Shown here one piece after another: positions 17,044-27,268 of a stretch of 64,000 nt of DNA (within the stretch, counting starts at the first letter, position 1; the number at the start of each line of letters is the position of its first letter). Below the pieces are notes generated by a model, which searched no databases, was not told where the DNA came from, and saw only the letters and a program-made list of their open reading frames with translations. The stretch is from Gimesia algae (lineage in GTDB: Bacteria; Planctomycetota; Planctomycetia; Planctomycetales; Planctomycetaceae): the NCBI RefSeq assembly GCF_007746795.1, contig NZ_CP036343.1, positions 1,058,531 to 1,122,530 on the forward strand, read 5' to 3'. The position numbers and the translations under genes are program-made.

Positions 17044-18480
17044 CTAGCTCAATAATTCCTGTACGACATTTCCATGCACGTCGGTCAGACGGTAGTCACG
17101 TCCCTGGAATTTGTAGGTGAGTTTTTTGTGGTCGATGCCCAGGCAGTGCAGGATTGTGGCATTCAGATCGTGTACGGGCAGGGGACTTTCAGTGATGTTA
17201 TAGCTGAAGTCATCGGTTTGACCGAATGTCATACCCGGTTTCATTCCTCCGCCAGCAGCCCAGACGGTGAAGCAGCGTGGATGATGATCGCGTCCATAAT
17301 TGGTGGCCGTCAAGGTACCCTGACAATAGACAGTGCGACCAAATTCGCCCGCCCAGACGACGAGAGTGTCATCCAGCATGCCTCGTTGTTTCAGATCCAG
17401 AATCAATGCGGCTGTCGCCTGGTCAGTCTCGCCGGTGAGCTGTCCGATTTTTGTGGGGAGGTTAAGGTGATGGTCCCAACCTCGATGATACAACTGAATA
17501 AAACGGACGCCTCGCTCTGCCAGACGTCGGGCTAATAGACAGTTGGCGGCATAGGTGCCCGGCTGCTTTGCCTGTTCACCATACAATTCAAACGTCGCGG
17601 GAGTCTCCTCTGACAGATCCGCCAGTTCGGGAATGGAAGTCTGCATTCGAAACGCAAGTTCATACTGCGCAATGCGGGTTGCGATCTCGGGATCTCCTTT
17701 CTGTTGCAGTGAAAGTCGATTGAGTTCCCCCAGATCATCGAGCATTTCACGGCGGGCCTGTTGATCAATGCCGGGAGGGTTGGAGAGGAAGAGGACCGGG
17801 TCGCTGGAACGACGAAACTTGACTCCCTGATGCCGTGTAGGCAGGAAGCCGCTCCCCCACAAGCGGTCATAGAGTGGCTGGCCTCCCGCTCCCGAAGTGA
17901 GCGCCACGAAAGTGGGAAGATCTCTGTTTTCGCTTCCCAGTCCGTAAGAGATCCAACTCCCCATACTGGGTCGGCCAGCTTGAATGCTGCCGGTCTGCAG
18001 AAAGGTAATCGCGGGATCGTGGTTGATGGCTTCGGTATACATGGATTTAACGACGCAGAGTTCGTCGGCAATTTTTGCAGTATGTGGCAGAAGTTCGCTC
18101 ATCCACGTTCCGCTGTCGCCGTGTTGGGCGAACTGATACATCGAGGCAGCGATGGGAAAACTTTTCTGGCCGGAGGTCATACCGGTCAGTCGCTGTCCGC
18201 GGCGGATGGAATCGGGGAGTTCCGTTTTATGAAACTTCTTGAGACCCGGTTTATAATCAAACAGATCCAGTTGCGAGGGAGCCCCCGATTGACTGAGATA
18301 GATAACCCGCTTGGCTCTGGCAGGGAAGTGCAGGCCACCGGTGGGCGTAGACGTTTTTTCTGAGGCTTGCGATTCCTGCAGCAATGAGCTGAGTGCAGCC
18401 ATTCCGATGCCGGCTGTATTTCTGCGAAGAAAGGCACGGCGATTGAGGGCCAGTGTAATTTCATCTGTGAAGTTCTGCAT
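17044..18480 (-). CDS. DUF1501 Tat-exported protein
   Basis: A 478-residue member of the DUF1501 family. It has a Tat-type N-terminus (NRRAFLRR then AGIGMAALSSLL), followed by the alkaline-phosphatase/sulfatase-like fold seen in this family. Visible are YLSQSGAPSQLDLFDYKP, GWDHH and VVWAGEFGRTVY, plus GRDHHPRCFTVWAAGGG. These His/Asp positions are the likely metal site. It directly follows the DUF1549/DUF1553 gene with three bases between them. This pair is characteristic of planctomycetes and is thought to act in the periplasm; the substrate is not known. Confidence 0.92.
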   Translation of the reverse strand: MQNFTDEITLALNRRAFLRRNTAGIGMAALSSLLQESQASEKTSTPTGGLHFPARAKRVIYLSQSGAPSQLDLFDYKPGLKKFHKTELPDSIRRGQRLTGMTSGQKSFPIAASMYQFAQHGDSGTWMSELLPHTAKIADELCVVKSMYTEAINHDPAITFLQTGSIQAGRPSMGSWISYGLGSENRDLPTFVALTSGAGGQPLYDRLWGSGFLPTRHQGVKFRRSSDPVLFLSNPPGIDQQARREMLDDLGELNRLSLQQKGDPEIATRIAQYELAFRMQTSIPELADLSEETPATFELYGEQAKQPGTYAANCLLARRLAERGVRFIQLYHRGWDHHLNLPTKIGQLTGETDQATAALILDLKQRGMLDDTLVVWAGEFGRTVYCQGTLTATNYGRDHHPRCFTVWAAGGGMKPGMTFGQTDDFSYNITESPLPVHDLNATILHCLGIDHKKLTYKFQGRDYRLTDVHGNVVQELLS

Positions 18481-18483
18481 GAG

Positions 18484-21400
18484 CTATTCCCGGTTAATCG
18501 ATTCATCCAGGTTGAGAATCAGACTGGCGACGATGGTACAGGCAGCGAGTTCTGCTGCGTCGTGTTGTTTTTTCTGGCGTGACTCGCCGACAGTCAGGAG
18601 TTCCTGCGCCGCCTGGGGATCATTCTCAAAGCGTTTTTGATTGCGTTCCAGGGCGTTTAGCAAAACAGGAATTTCCCGTTCATTCGCCTCGCGGGCAAGG
18701 ACAATCCGCATAGCATATTGGATACGTGAAGCAGCAGAGAGTTCACGTTGTTCAAGCATGCGTTCGGCCAGTTTGCGAGCGGCTTCGACATAGGTGACAT
18801 CATTCAACAGAGCCAGCGCCTGCAGAGGTGTATTGGTTCGCGGACGTTTGACAATACAGGTTTCACGCGAGGGGGCATCAAATGTGGCCATCGCCGGAGG
18901 GGGAACAGTCCGTTTCCAGAATGTATACATGCTGCGACGGTACAATTTTCTGCCAGTATCCGGTTGATACTGTTGACTGGCAATTTCTTTCCAGACGCCT
19001 GCAGGCTGATATGGTTTTACAGAAGGGCCACCAATTTCCGCATTCAACAGACCGGATGTAAACAAAGCCTGATCTCGAATCAGTTCTGCAGGCAGCCTGA
19101 GCCGGGCAGCACGAGCCAGCAACTGGTTTTCCGGGTCAATCTGTTGTTTTTCCGCTGATACATGTGATGACTGCTGATAGGTGGCGGATGTGACAATCAA
19201 CTGTTGCAGGTATTTGACATCCCAGCCGGAGCGAATGAATTCCGTCGCCAGCCAGTCAAGCAGTTCGGGGTGAGTAGGCCATGATCCCTGTGAACCGAAA
19301 TCCTCGGTTGTTTTCACCAGGCCATTTCCAAAGTACATCTGCCAGTAACGATTGACAATCACTCGCGCGGTTAACGGGTTTTGTGGATCCACGAGCCAGC
19401 GGGCCAGACCCAGCCGATTGCGTGGTTGATGATCGGATAATGCCCCCAGGCTGGCAGGGATGTTGGCGGAAACCTGTTCGCCCGGCTTATCGTATTCCCC
19501 CCGCATCAGCACAAACGTTGGTTGAGACTGCTTTCGATCCTGCATGACCATGCTGGTAGGTAGGCTGCGGAAATACGACTCGCGTTCTTCTTTGAGAGTC
19601 TGCAGATTCAGAAAAGCGGTGCGATAGGTAGCAGGCGAATGAAAAGCCAGAAAATAACGTTGTATCTTCAGAAGCTCAGCGGCAGAACGATCGGCAACGG
19701 GAATCTGCAGCAGTTGCTGTACCGGTTCCCGGACGAGATTCAACGTCACCCATTCCTGTGAATGGCGCGTCCGATAAATTCTCAGGTCGTCCAGCAGTCC
19801 CTGGAAAAAGCTATGATCGTGTTCCCCACCAAATTGAAGGGGAGAAGGAAAAGAAAATCCCCCCGTGAGAATATTCATCTGAACTTCGAGATCCCAGGAG
19901 ATCCCGTTGACATACAGTTGAAAGTCTTTAGCCTGAGAATTGCCGGCGTAGGTCAATACGATTTGCGACCAGCTGTTCTGATTCAGCTTCCTGGTCGACC
20001 GCAGTCGAATCGCATCATCCAGCCAACGGGGGCCCATATTGAATTTCAGGTGCCCTTTTTCCAGAGCAATCTGAAATCCACTTTCTTCCTGAGCGGGTGT
20101 CAGCGATGCCAGCAGTGTGCCAGAGAGTTGACCTGGCTGTACCCAGAACACCAGTGAGAAAGGATCTTTATCACTGAGAACCGGCTTCTGTTTTGTTCCA
20201 AACTGCTGCTGCCCATTGAGTGAGAGAGCCTGGCCTTCGATTCCTGGTTTAAATTTCGGTGGTTTTGAATCTGTGGACTGTTCTTCGCTGATCAGATCGC
20301 TGGAAGCATTTGTCTTCTCGGCATAAAAGTCCTGCGCCTGTTTGCCAATGACCTGAAGTTTGATCTCGCCATCAAAGGGGATGTGATAAGCCAGATGCTT
20401 TTCTGGAAACGACAATTTGAGATCAGCTGCCGACCGGTGCTGTTCCCATGAGTTCTGGAGCTGTTTCAGTTCCGACTTTGCAGCTTTTAAGATTTGCTCC
20501 CGCTGTTGAATTTCCTGATCCAGACGGGTTAGTTTCTGTTGCTGAGATTGTGTTGGTGCTTTGACAAACGGAACTGCATTGCCGTATTTGATGGCGCGAC
20601 CACGCTCGGGAATATTATTGAAAAAAGCGATCAGCTGGTAGAATTCTTTCTGCGAAATCGGATCATATTTATGTTCATGACAGCGGGCACAGCCGACCGT
20701 GAGGCCCAGCCAGACCGTTCCGGTTGTCTCCACCCGGTCGACCGCGTACTCCAGCAGGTATTCTTCAAAGATGATACCACCTTCGGAATTCGAACGATGA
20801 TTGCGATTGAAACCGGTAGCGACTTTCTGATTGAGGGTCGGTTCGGGGAGTAAATCACCGGCCAGTTGTTCAATCGTGAATTCATCAAAGGGCTTGTTGC
20901 TGTTGAAAGCGTCGATCACCCATTCACGCCACCGCCACATATGTCGTTCGCCATCTGTCTGATAACCACTGGTATCTGCAAAGCGGGCAGCGTCCAGCCA
21001 TTCCATCGCCATGCGTTCGCCATAATGCGGAGATTTCAGCAGACGCTGCACCAGAGATTGATAAGCAGTCGGAGAGTGATCCTGAAAAAATGCGTCCTGT
21101 TCGGCGAGCGTCGGAGGCAAACCAGTCAGGTCAAGATTCAGACGACGGAGCAAAGTAGAACGATCTGCCCGGGGAGCAGGTGAGAGACCTTCCTGCTCCA
21201 GACGTGCCAAAACGAATGCATCGATCGGGTTTTGCACCCAGTCTGTCTGTTTGACAGCAGGAACCTTTGATCTAATCGGCGGAATGAAAGCCCAGTGTTT
21301 CTGCCAGCGCGCCCCCTCGTTGATCCACTGTTGAATGGTGGCAATCTGAACTTTAGTAATCTGCTTTTCCGACGAGGTCGGAGGCATACGCAGATCGGGA

Positions 21401-21684
21401 TCTTGAGAAATCAGCCGCGAAAGCAGTTCACTCTCAACCGCTTTGCCGGGAACCACAACACCTGTCTCATCAGTGGTTCCCAGTAAACCATTCTGTTGAT
21501 CAAGTCGCAGGTCGGCCTTACGTTGTGAAGAATCGGGACCATGACATTGAAAGCAGAGGTCAGAGAGAATGGGTCGCACATCACGATTGAAATCGATTTC
21601 CCTGGCTGGCAGCGAGCTTGCTGACGGCGTCAGTAAGAGCAGCATACCAGTCCAGAAAACCAGGCTCCGCATTCGCAGCTTCAT
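18484..21684 (-). CDS. PSCyt1-DUF1549-LamG-DUF1553 protein
   Basis: About 1066 residues. I chose the ATG at 21684 because GGAG lies 9 bases upstream; it starts a signal peptide (SLVFWTGMLLLLTPSASSLP). Domains in order: a PSCyt1 cytochrome-like block (LCFQCHGPDSSQRKADLRLD, CxxCH heme-type motif near residue 45); DUF1549 (WLDAARFADTSGYQTDGERH, and VGCARCHEHKYDPIS, another CxxCH); a LamG/concanavalin-like sheet in the middle; then DUF1553 (NRYWQMYFGNGLV ... RRSMYTFWKR). This is a large planctomycete-specific exported family, presumably acting on a polymer or as a redox protein. Its partner is the DUF1501 gene three bases downstream. Confidence 0.92.
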   Translation of the reverse strand: MKLRMRSLVFWTGMLLLLTPSASSLPAREIDFNRDVRPILSDLCFQCHGPDSSQRKADLRLDQQNGLLGTTDETGVVVPGKAVESELLSRLISQDPDLRMPPTSSEKQITKVQIATIQQWINEGARWQKHWAFIPPIRSKVPAVKQTDWVQNPIDAFVLARLEQEGLSPAPRADRSTLLRRLNLDLTGLPPTLAEQDAFFQDHSPTAYQSLVQRLLKSPHYGERMAMEWLDAARFADTSGYQTDGERHMWRWREWVIDAFNSNKPFDEFTIEQLAGDLLPEPTLNQKVATGFNRNHRSNSEGGIIFEEYLLEYAVDRVETTGTVWLGLTVGCARCHEHKYDPISQKEFYQLIAFFNNIPERGRAIKYGNAVPFVKAPTQSQQQKLTRLDQEIQQREQILKAAKSELKQLQNSWEQHRSAADLKLSFPEKHLAYHIPFDGEIKLQVIGKQAQDFYAEKTNASSDLISEEQSTDSKPPKFKPGIEGQALSLNGQQQFGTKQKPVLSDKDPFSLVFWVQPGQLSGTLLASLTPAQEESGFQIALEKGHLKFNMGPRWLDDAIRLRSTRKLNQNSWSQIVLTYAGNSQAKDFQLYVNGISWDLEVQMNILTGGFSFPSPLQFGGEHDHSFFQGLLDDLRIYRTRHSQEWVTLNLVREPVQQLLQIPVADRSAAELLKIQRYFLAFHSPATYRTAFLNLQTLKEERESYFRSLPTSMVMQDRKQSQPTFVLMRGEYDKPGEQVSANIPASLGALSDHQPRNRLGLARWLVDPQNPLTARVIVNRYWQMYFGNGLVKTTEDFGSQGSWPTHPELLDWLATEFIRSGWDVKYLQQLIVTSATYQQSSHVSAEKQQIDPENQLLARAARLRLPAELIRDQALFTSGLLNAEIGGPSVKPYQPAGVWKEIASQQYQPDTGRKLYRRSMYTFWKRTVPPPAMATFDAPSRETCIVKRPRTNTPLQALALLNDVTYVEAARKLAERMLEQRELSAASRIQYAMRIVLAREANEREIPVLLNALERNQKRFENDPQAAQELLTVGESRQKKQHDAAELAACTIVASLILNLDESINRE

Positions 21685-21816
21685 CACAGCAGTCTCCGTG
21701 TCGATACTTCTGAGAAAAGATGACCACATTCTACCGTTTCAAGCTGATATTGTAGCATGCGCTATCAGCCATCGCCACACCTGAAGCAGGGTTGGAGTTC
21801 TGAAATCTGCTGCCGC

Positions 21817-23685
21817 TCAATTGGACTGATTTTCTGGCTTCTGCATTATCTGTAAAACATCAATTGCGTGCTGCAACGCTTCGCGAGCCTGAGGAGTTGT
21901 AAGGTCAAACAGGTAAATTGAATAACCGGCCTGCGCCACGGGTCTGATGCTTCGAAAACCGGAGAACGGATCTTTTGCCTGTGTGTACAATCCCTGCAGA
22001 TAATTAGCAGACAGGGCCAGATAGTTCCATTCATCCAGGATCTCAGGCAGTTTCTGTCGCATATCGAGGGCTGAAACCCCATAGCCTTGAGGGCTCCCGG
22101 TTCCAAAATAATACAGGAGGCAACGGTCTCGGTCTTCTGGCGGCAGCTTATCCAGAAGTGCTTTGAGAGAGGGCAGATCCTGTCCCCAGTCCAGATTTGA
22201 ATCGAGTAGATAGAATCTCCCGGCAGCGGGTCCGCCGATACTGTCATTGAAGTAGGACAGGTAATTCGGTCGTACAGAAGTAATCGAGATGATCTGGAAA
22301 CAGATACAAACGGAGCCCAAAGCGTAGAGCAACCAGGCACGAAACTGAAACCAGCGCCAGATCTGATCGATCGTGGACAGAAACAGGAGCGGATAAAGTG
22401 TAAGCAGGTATCGTTGCCCCAGATTCAGACGACTGGTCAATGTCATACCGAGTAGCATTCCACCTGCCAGCAACCAGACCAGGGGAGCATGGCTGGTCGG
22501 TTCACGCGTCTCTCCCTGTCTGTTTGGAATCTGATCTTCCGGCGGTATGGCCGCAGGACGATGTCGGACTGATTTCCAGGTATCAAACAGCAGATAGCAG
22601 CCTAAGCAGAATGCGAATAGTGTGAGCAGTAATTCGACAGGAGTACTTTTCAGGCTCCAGGCGACAGGAAAGTAATACCACCAACCCTGCTCAGAAACCG
22701 CGCCCATCAGATAGGCATCATGACCTTCCGCATTATGCAGGAACTGAAACAGGACACCGGCAAAAGGAGCAGGACGTTTCAATGTTTTGTGCGAGACTTC
22801 CATAATCTGCTGAGCAACCGGGCCACGTCCCAACACACGTACCCAGGCAGAGTAGTCGGGGGTTTCCTCGTAAGACACGGTCTTTAAGGGGCCCGAAAAG
22901 CTGAATAGATGAAAGGCCCAGGTCATAGAAATCAACAGGATCAGGAACAGGGTAAACCCCCAGACAACCTGCTTCAATAGAAGCCAGACAGTTTCCCTGG
23001 TCATTGACACCTGACGTGATAAGCCAATCATCGTCATCACCAGCAGCGTACAGGGCAGAAGAAAAATGCCTGAGTATTTGGTGGAAATCGCCAGCGAAAC
23101 CGCCAGTGACAGCCAGCAGAGATTTCGCGCTGTCGGAATTTTCCAGTAGCGGGTCAATGTGATTAAGGCAATCAATGCGGTCAGTGTGAAACAGGCATCG
23201 GTGGTCGCCAGCGAAAAGTGCGCGATCATCGTAGGTGAAAAGGTGACTAAAGCTGCCCCCAGGAATCCAGCGGCATAACCCCGCCGCAGAAAGAGCCAGC
23301 AGTAAATCAGCAGCATCGTCGGAAAACCAACCAGGAGTGAGTTCAGGAATCGGGCACGTTTGATCAACGGGGGATCGGTGACTTCTCCCTGCCAGATATC
23401 GCGGCGGGGTTCACCACCTGCCCGCCAGGCGACAGGCAGATAATTGAGCAGGACCGGCACAGGAGCCACTCCCGCGCCACTGATCCGTTCATCCAATGAT
23501 CCCTGATGAACCGTGGCTAAAGCGGTCCCTAAGAAATAGGTTTCATCGTACGTCGGGCTTTTTGAAGATTGAAAAGCCATCGTCTGTTTAAAAATCAATG
23601 CTGCAAATAACAGGGGCGTCCCCCAGACCAGAAACTGCCTGCCTGTCGTTTTGCGATCTTTTTCATTGCTGACTTGAGTACGCAC
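21817..23685 (-). CDS. GT39-like membrane glycosyltransferase, paralogue B
   Basis: A 622-residue membrane protein when started at GTG 23685. That start aligns with the paralogue at 14760-16679 (a short basic N-terminus before LVWGTP); the longer frame from a TTG at 23736 is less likely. It has many hydrophobic helices, an acidic YDETYFLG motif in the first periplasmic loop, and SNLDWGQDLP near the C-terminus. It is probably a lipid-linked-sugar-dependent glycosyltransferase at the cytoplasmic membrane. Upstream is the promoter of a small divergent gene; downstream, across about 130 bases, lies the DUF1549/DUF1501 pair, which may be independent. Confidence 0.83.
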   Translation of the reverse strand: MRTQVSNEKDRKTTGRQFLVWGTPLLFAALIFKQTMAFQSSKSPTYDETYFLGTALATVHQGSLDERISGAGVAPVPVLLNYLPVAWRAGGEPRRDIWQGEVTDPPLIKRARFLNSLLVGFPTMLLIYCWLFLRRGYAAGFLGAALVTFSPTMIAHFSLATTDACFTLTALIALITLTRYWKIPTARNLCWLSLAVSLAISTKYSGIFLLPCTLLVMTMIGLSRQVSMTRETVWLLLKQVVWGFTLFLILLISMTWAFHLFSFSGPLKTVSYEETPDYSAWVRVLGRGPVAQQIMEVSHKTLKRPAPFAGVLFQFLHNAEGHDAYLMGAVSEQGWWYYFPVAWSLKSTPVELLLTLFAFCLGCYLLFDTWKSVRHRPAAIPPEDQIPNRQGETREPTSHAPLVWLLAGGMLLGMTLTSRLNLGQRYLLTLYPLLFLSTIDQIWRWFQFRAWLLYALGSVCICFQIISITSVRPNYLSYFNDSIGGPAAGRFYLLDSNLDWGQDLPSLKALLDKLPPEDRDRCLLYYFGTGSPQGYGVSALDMRQKLPEILDEWNYLALSANYLQGLYTQAKDPFSGFRSIRPVAQAGYSIYLFDLTTPQAREALQHAIDVLQIMQKPENQSN

Positions 23686-23793
23686 AAATACAATCTCAGT
23701 AACTGGAAATATTTCAGTAACCAATGCAGGTATCAAATCGCTGTTCTACGGATTTATCTCTGATAATAATTTCACGAAGTAAAATAGTGTAGC

Positions 23794-24060
23794 ATGTCAG
23801 ACAAAACTCGTCCTCAGATATTTAATGTCTTTCTGAAATTCGAAGTCGATGAGGAAATCCATGAAGCAGAAGCCCAACTTTACTACAATTTTCTTAGACT
23901 GACACACGCAAATATGCTATCACCCATGGAGATTCGAATTCAATATAAAACAAATATGCATCGATTCTTGCGGTCCTGGTTCTCACTTTCCTGCGGAGGA
24001 TCCATCGATGTTTCGTACCAGAACATTAAATGGATTGATGACGAAGAGGGTCAATCCTAG
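23794..24060 (+). CDS. Small hypothetical protein
   Basis: An 88-residue protein with no recognised family. It has an acidic first half (EVDEEIHEAEAQLYYNFL), an aromatic/basic middle (HRFLRSWFSLSCGG) and an acidic tail. It shows no signal peptide or membrane helix. It lacks a visible ribosome-binding site. It lies divergently from the GT39-like paralogue B, 108 bases from that start. Coding is plausible but not certain. Confidence 0.5.
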   Translation: MSDKTRPQIFNVFLKFEVDEEIHEAEAQLYYNFLRLTHANMLSPMEIRIQYKTNMHRFLRSWFSLSCGGSIDVSYQNIKWIDDEEGQS

Positions 24061-24294
24061 CTGCGTTTCATCTCCGTCGTGACTTCTGAGCTGACCATCT
24101 TCATTAAACCAGTGATTGAAGCAGATCAGGTAACTTTCCATGACTGGCTGCACCGCGTCGAAAAACGCCTGCTAACATGATGTAAGCAACTCACTTCCGC
24201 TTCTTGACATTCGTCGACCTGAGCCATAGACTCGGGATTTGCTTTTCAACCTCCCTGCCAATACCGGTAAAGTACTTGCTCTTGAGACTGCTGC

Positions 24295-25176
24295 ATGTCC
24301 CGTCTGGTGCGTTTGATCCTGATTCTGCTGCTATTGATATCGGTTCCCGGCATGGCTTATGTCTGGTTGATGCCGGTGGAATATTTTCAGACCTGGATGA
24401 TTGAACGGGCTAACCCGGATCAATATTCTCAGTTTGCGGCCCATGAACAGGGCCAGGCAATGACAGTACTTCTGCGAATTCTGTTTCCCCTGTTAGTGAT
24501 CTTGACGACCGCGGGATTTATTTTTTACCACCGAGTTGTCGCCCTTGCCGATCATAGCTGGCAAACCTTGAAACAGTTAACCTCACTGCAGCAACCCGGG
24601 CGAACCTACCTGTTTCGGGTTCTGTTAATCAGCTGGTTCATCCTGGGTCTTGTCCATTTTGCTGGGGGTGTCAGCCAACGGATCGAAGACTGGCCGTGGT
24701 ACCACTTCCGTCCCGGCAGCGATATGATGGCTAACATCAGCGATTCCAACCGGGATGTCATCCGTTTTGCCAAACAGGCAACCGAAGAAGATGCCCGCAT
24801 TCTTGTATTGAGCGACCAGAAACTGTTTTTCCTGTCTTATTATCTGCTGCCGCGAAAACTGTTTCATCCTCTGCATCCTGAAAGTGAATTTGTCATCCCG
24901 AAAGAATTTCAGCAACGACAGTTGAAAGCGTATCGACTCTCCGAACTGGACACGGATTATCTGAACAAGATCGCTCCGGATTACATTCTGGAATACTATG
25001 AGGGAGGCGATTATCTGGAGAAAGAGCGTCTGATGGAGGACCCCCATTGGTTAGCGTTCATGCAAAGTCAATATGGTCCCGATTATGAACCATCTTTTAA
25101 TGTCCGTTTGAGAAAATTTCAGAAACCGGAACCGCAGTTCAACGCTGCCCCGCAGAAACAGGAGGCGACTCCTTGA
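24295..25176 (+). CDS. Membrane protein with large C-terminal extracytoplasmic domain
   Basis: A 293-residue protein with three hydrophobic helices: an N-terminal one (LVRLILILLLLISVPGMAY), a second near residues 55-80 (LLRILFPLLVILTTAGFIFY) and a third around 105-125 (LFRVLLISWFILGLVHFAGG). About 170 polar residues follow, with no catalytic motif I recognise (RILVLSDQKLFFLSYYLLPR is the most conserved-looking part). Its stop overlaps the start of the next gene by four bases, so they are co-translated. A role as accessory subunit to the glycosyltransferase-like partner is inferred from that coupling. Confidence 0.7.
   Translation: MSRLVRLILILLLLISVPGMAYVWLMPVEYFQTWMIERANPDQYSQFAAHEQGQAMTVLLRILFPLLVILTTAGFIFYHRVVALADHSWQTLKQLTSLQQPGRTYLFRVLLISWFILGLVHFAGGVSQRIEDWPWYHFRPGSDMMANISDSNRDVIRFAKQATEEDARILVLSDQKLFFLSYYLLPRKLFHPLHPESEFVIPKEFQQRQLKAYRLSELDTDYLNKIAPDYILEYYEGGDYLEKERLMEDPHWLAFMQSQYGPDYEPSFNVRLRKFQKPEPQFNAAPQKQEATP
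25160..25175 (+). promoter_or_regulatory. Strong Shine-Dalgarno before a TTG start
   Basis: AGGAGG at 25160-25165, seven bases before TTG at 25173. This decides an unusual start codon for the downstream gene and creates the TTGA overlap with the upstream stop. Confidence 0.75.
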
Positions 25177-26606
25177 CTGACCTGTTGCTGATTCTGCTGT
25201 CTGTAGCAGGGATCTGGGGCGTGGGGCTTGCTGTGGCTCAGCTGCTGCTCAGCCCCGTCCTGCGGTCGACTCAAACACGAACCTCCCTGACGGAACTGTT
25301 GGGGCTGGGTCTTGTGTTCGGCTTTGGCGTTACAGCGTTCTTTTATTTTCTGTGGGGCTGGATCGGTTTCGGTTACTCCACAGAATTGGCCGGTTCCTGG
25401 ATGACTCTGGGGCTGCTCCTGGGTGCAGGAATTCTGCTCATGCACTTCCGTGCCTTGCGAAAGGATTCTAGCGAATTCGAAGCCTCCGCTGCTGACGAAG
25501 ATTTCAAAAAACTATGCCTGGCAATTCTATTATTTCTAGGATTGACCACGGTAATTCAGTCACTGATGACTCCGCAACGCTTCTGGGATGAACGTGCCAT
25601 TTTCGGTCTCAAATCGATTGTCCTGTTTCAGGAAAGATCACTGCAGAACGAGGCGTTGCTGCATCCTGATTTTGTGCAATACCACCCGAAATACCCGTTA
25701 TTGATCCCATTAAATGAAACACACTTCTATCTACTGTTGGGAGAAGTCAATGACCGCTGGTCAAAGATCATGTTTCCGCTGCTGTACCTGGGAATGATTC
25801 TCTGTTTTCAAGGTGTTTTGCAGCGAACCTCTCGACAGTCCGCACGTGCCTGGCTGTTTACCTTGATGCTCGCAACCATTCCTTCCATGGTACCCTGGAA
25901 ATATGGATTTATTTCAGGTCAAGGCGATGGTCCCGTCGCCTGCTTTCATACGGTGACTCTGCTGTATCTCTGGAGCTTTCTAACAGAACTCAGAAGATCA
26001 GAATCCGACACTGCAGTGCTCAAAATCCTGCCTCTGATCGCGGGACTGGCAGCCGGGATGACGATCTTTACCAAAGACGAAGGGATTGCTTTTTTTCTGA
26101 TCGACCTGATTGCATTCACTATGGTCAGCCTGTTGTACTTCCGTGGCAGGCTGCTGTCCATGTCGCTTGCTGCGGGCAAATTCGGTTTGACAACGCTAAT
26201 CATAATCGCGCCCTGGCTGATTTATCGCAGGCATCTGCCTGCGACTACCGAGATGACATATTTCAGCAGAATGCAGATCACGAATCTGACTGAGGGAGTC
26301 ACAGCGCTGCAGTGGGCAGTCACACATCTTTTGAAATGCATGTTCCTTGAGGCGTGGAGATGGGGACTTCAATGGTGGGTGTTAAGCATTTCTCTCTTTG
26401 CATTTCCTGTCAGAGCACTCAAACCTCAGCAGTTATTTCTGCTGCTTAACCTGGCGGGAGCTCTATCGGCTTTAATCATCGCAGGCATGATTGCACCGAC
26501 ACCGGTCCAGGAACACATTGGCGGTTCCAGTCTGCGATTCCTGTTACAGATATCGGGAGGGGCGATGTTGTTTATCGCCGGTCAATGGATTGAAGAACCC
26601 GAGTAA
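25173..26606 (+). CDS. GT39-like polytopic membrane protein
   Basis: A 477-residue protein with about eleven hydrophobic helices. A region rich in charged residues after the third helix (TPQRFWDERAIFGLKSIVLF, with Asp-Glu) and later HYPL/KYPLLIPLNETHFYLL resemble the GT39/GT-C layout, where the first loop holds the catalytic acids. Start is TTG at 25173, supported by AGGAGG seven bases upstream, overlapping the preceding stop by four bases. It is thus translationally coupled to the accessory membrane protein. The substrate is unknown. It converges on the Nudix gene with 20 bases between stops. Confidence 0.78.
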   Translation: MTDLLLILLSVAGIWGVGLAVAQLLLSPVLRSTQTRTSLTELLGLGLVFGFGVTAFFYFLWGWIGFGYSTELAGSWMTLGLLLGAGILLMHFRALRKDSSEFEASAADEDFKKLCLAILLFLGLTTVIQSLMTPQRFWDERAIFGLKSIVLFQERSLQNEALLHPDFVQYHPKYPLLIPLNETHFYLLLGEVNDRWSKIMFPLLYLGMILCFQGVLQRTSRQSARAWLFTLMLATIPSMVPWKYGFISGQGDGPVACFHTVTLLYLWSFLTELRRSESDTAVLKILPLIAGLAAGMTIFTKDEGIAFFLIDLIAFTMVSLLYFRGRLLSMSLAAGKFGLTTLIIIAPWLIYRRHLPATTEMTYFSRMQITNLTEGVTALQWAVTHLLKCMFLEAWRWGLQWWVLSISLFAFPVRALKPQQLFLLLNLAGALSALIIAGMIAPTPVQEHIGGSSLRFLLQISGGAMLFIAGQWIEEPE

Positions 26607-26626
26607 ACAGAGCAATCCCGCTTACG

Positions 26627-27133
26627 TCAATCGGAACAGTTCTCACGATACCAGCGATAAAGCTGGCGAAAAGGAGGCGTGAACTGGTTTTCATCTTCTG
26701 ACAGCATGTGGTCAATCTGCGAGAGCCCAAAAAACTCGCCACGTTCAATTTCGTGCGGATCAAAGGTAAAAGGCCCATCCCAATATGTTCGAAAGAGTAC
26801 GGTATGTTCATAGGCGTTGTCGGGAGTTCCCGGGAATTTCCTGAGCCGTTCCAGTGGCGTATCGATGCCAATCTCTTCCCGCATTTCCCGCTGGGCCGAT
26901 TCGAGATAGTCCTCCCCGGCACTCAGGTGTCCGGAAGCAGATGAGGTATAGCAGTGGGGGTACTCATCTTTTGTAGCAGAGCGAAACTGGAGCAGTAACG
27001 CTCCACTGGAATTGAACACGAAGACATTCGCGGCCCGATGCAGCAGCTTGCGTGCATGGACTACAGAGCGGGGGAGTTGCTCAAGAACCCGATCCTGCTC
27101 GTCGACGACATCAAATATTTCCTCGGAGGGCAT
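26627..27133 (-). CDS. Nudix hydrolase, YfcD/isopentenyl isomerase-like
   Basis: About 168 residues when started at ATG 27133 ([10 protein letters not shown]); an upstream ATG exists but its extra 26 residues are not domain-like. The Nudix box is complete: [23 protein letters not shown], fitting G-x5-E-x7-REUxEExGU. The N-terminus [19 protein letters not shown] and [11 protein letters not shown] fit the YfcD/IDI-like Nudix subgroup. Family members hydrolyse nucleoside or other diphosphates in the cytoplasm; substrate here is not defined. The divergent-like FHA gene lies upstream on the same strand with a gap of 135 bases. Confidence 0.88.
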   Translation of the reverse strand: MPSEEIFDVVDEQDRVLEQLPRSVVHARKLLHRAANVFVFNSSGALLLQFRSATKDEYPHCYTSSASGHLSAGEDYLESAQREMREEIGIDTPLERLRKFPGTPDNAYEHTVLFRTYWDGPFTFDPHEIERGEFFGLSQIDHMLSEDENQFTPPFRQLYRWYRENCSD

Positions 27134-27268
27134 GTGAACCTGGTTTCCAGAAGAGATTCGGGGATTGACTGGGACGAACCATACCACAAGCATGCGATCA
27201 TGGGAGCGCACACGCTCGTCAGAGAGAGAGAGTATCTAATCAGTATCAGCCAAAGCAAAATAACAGGG

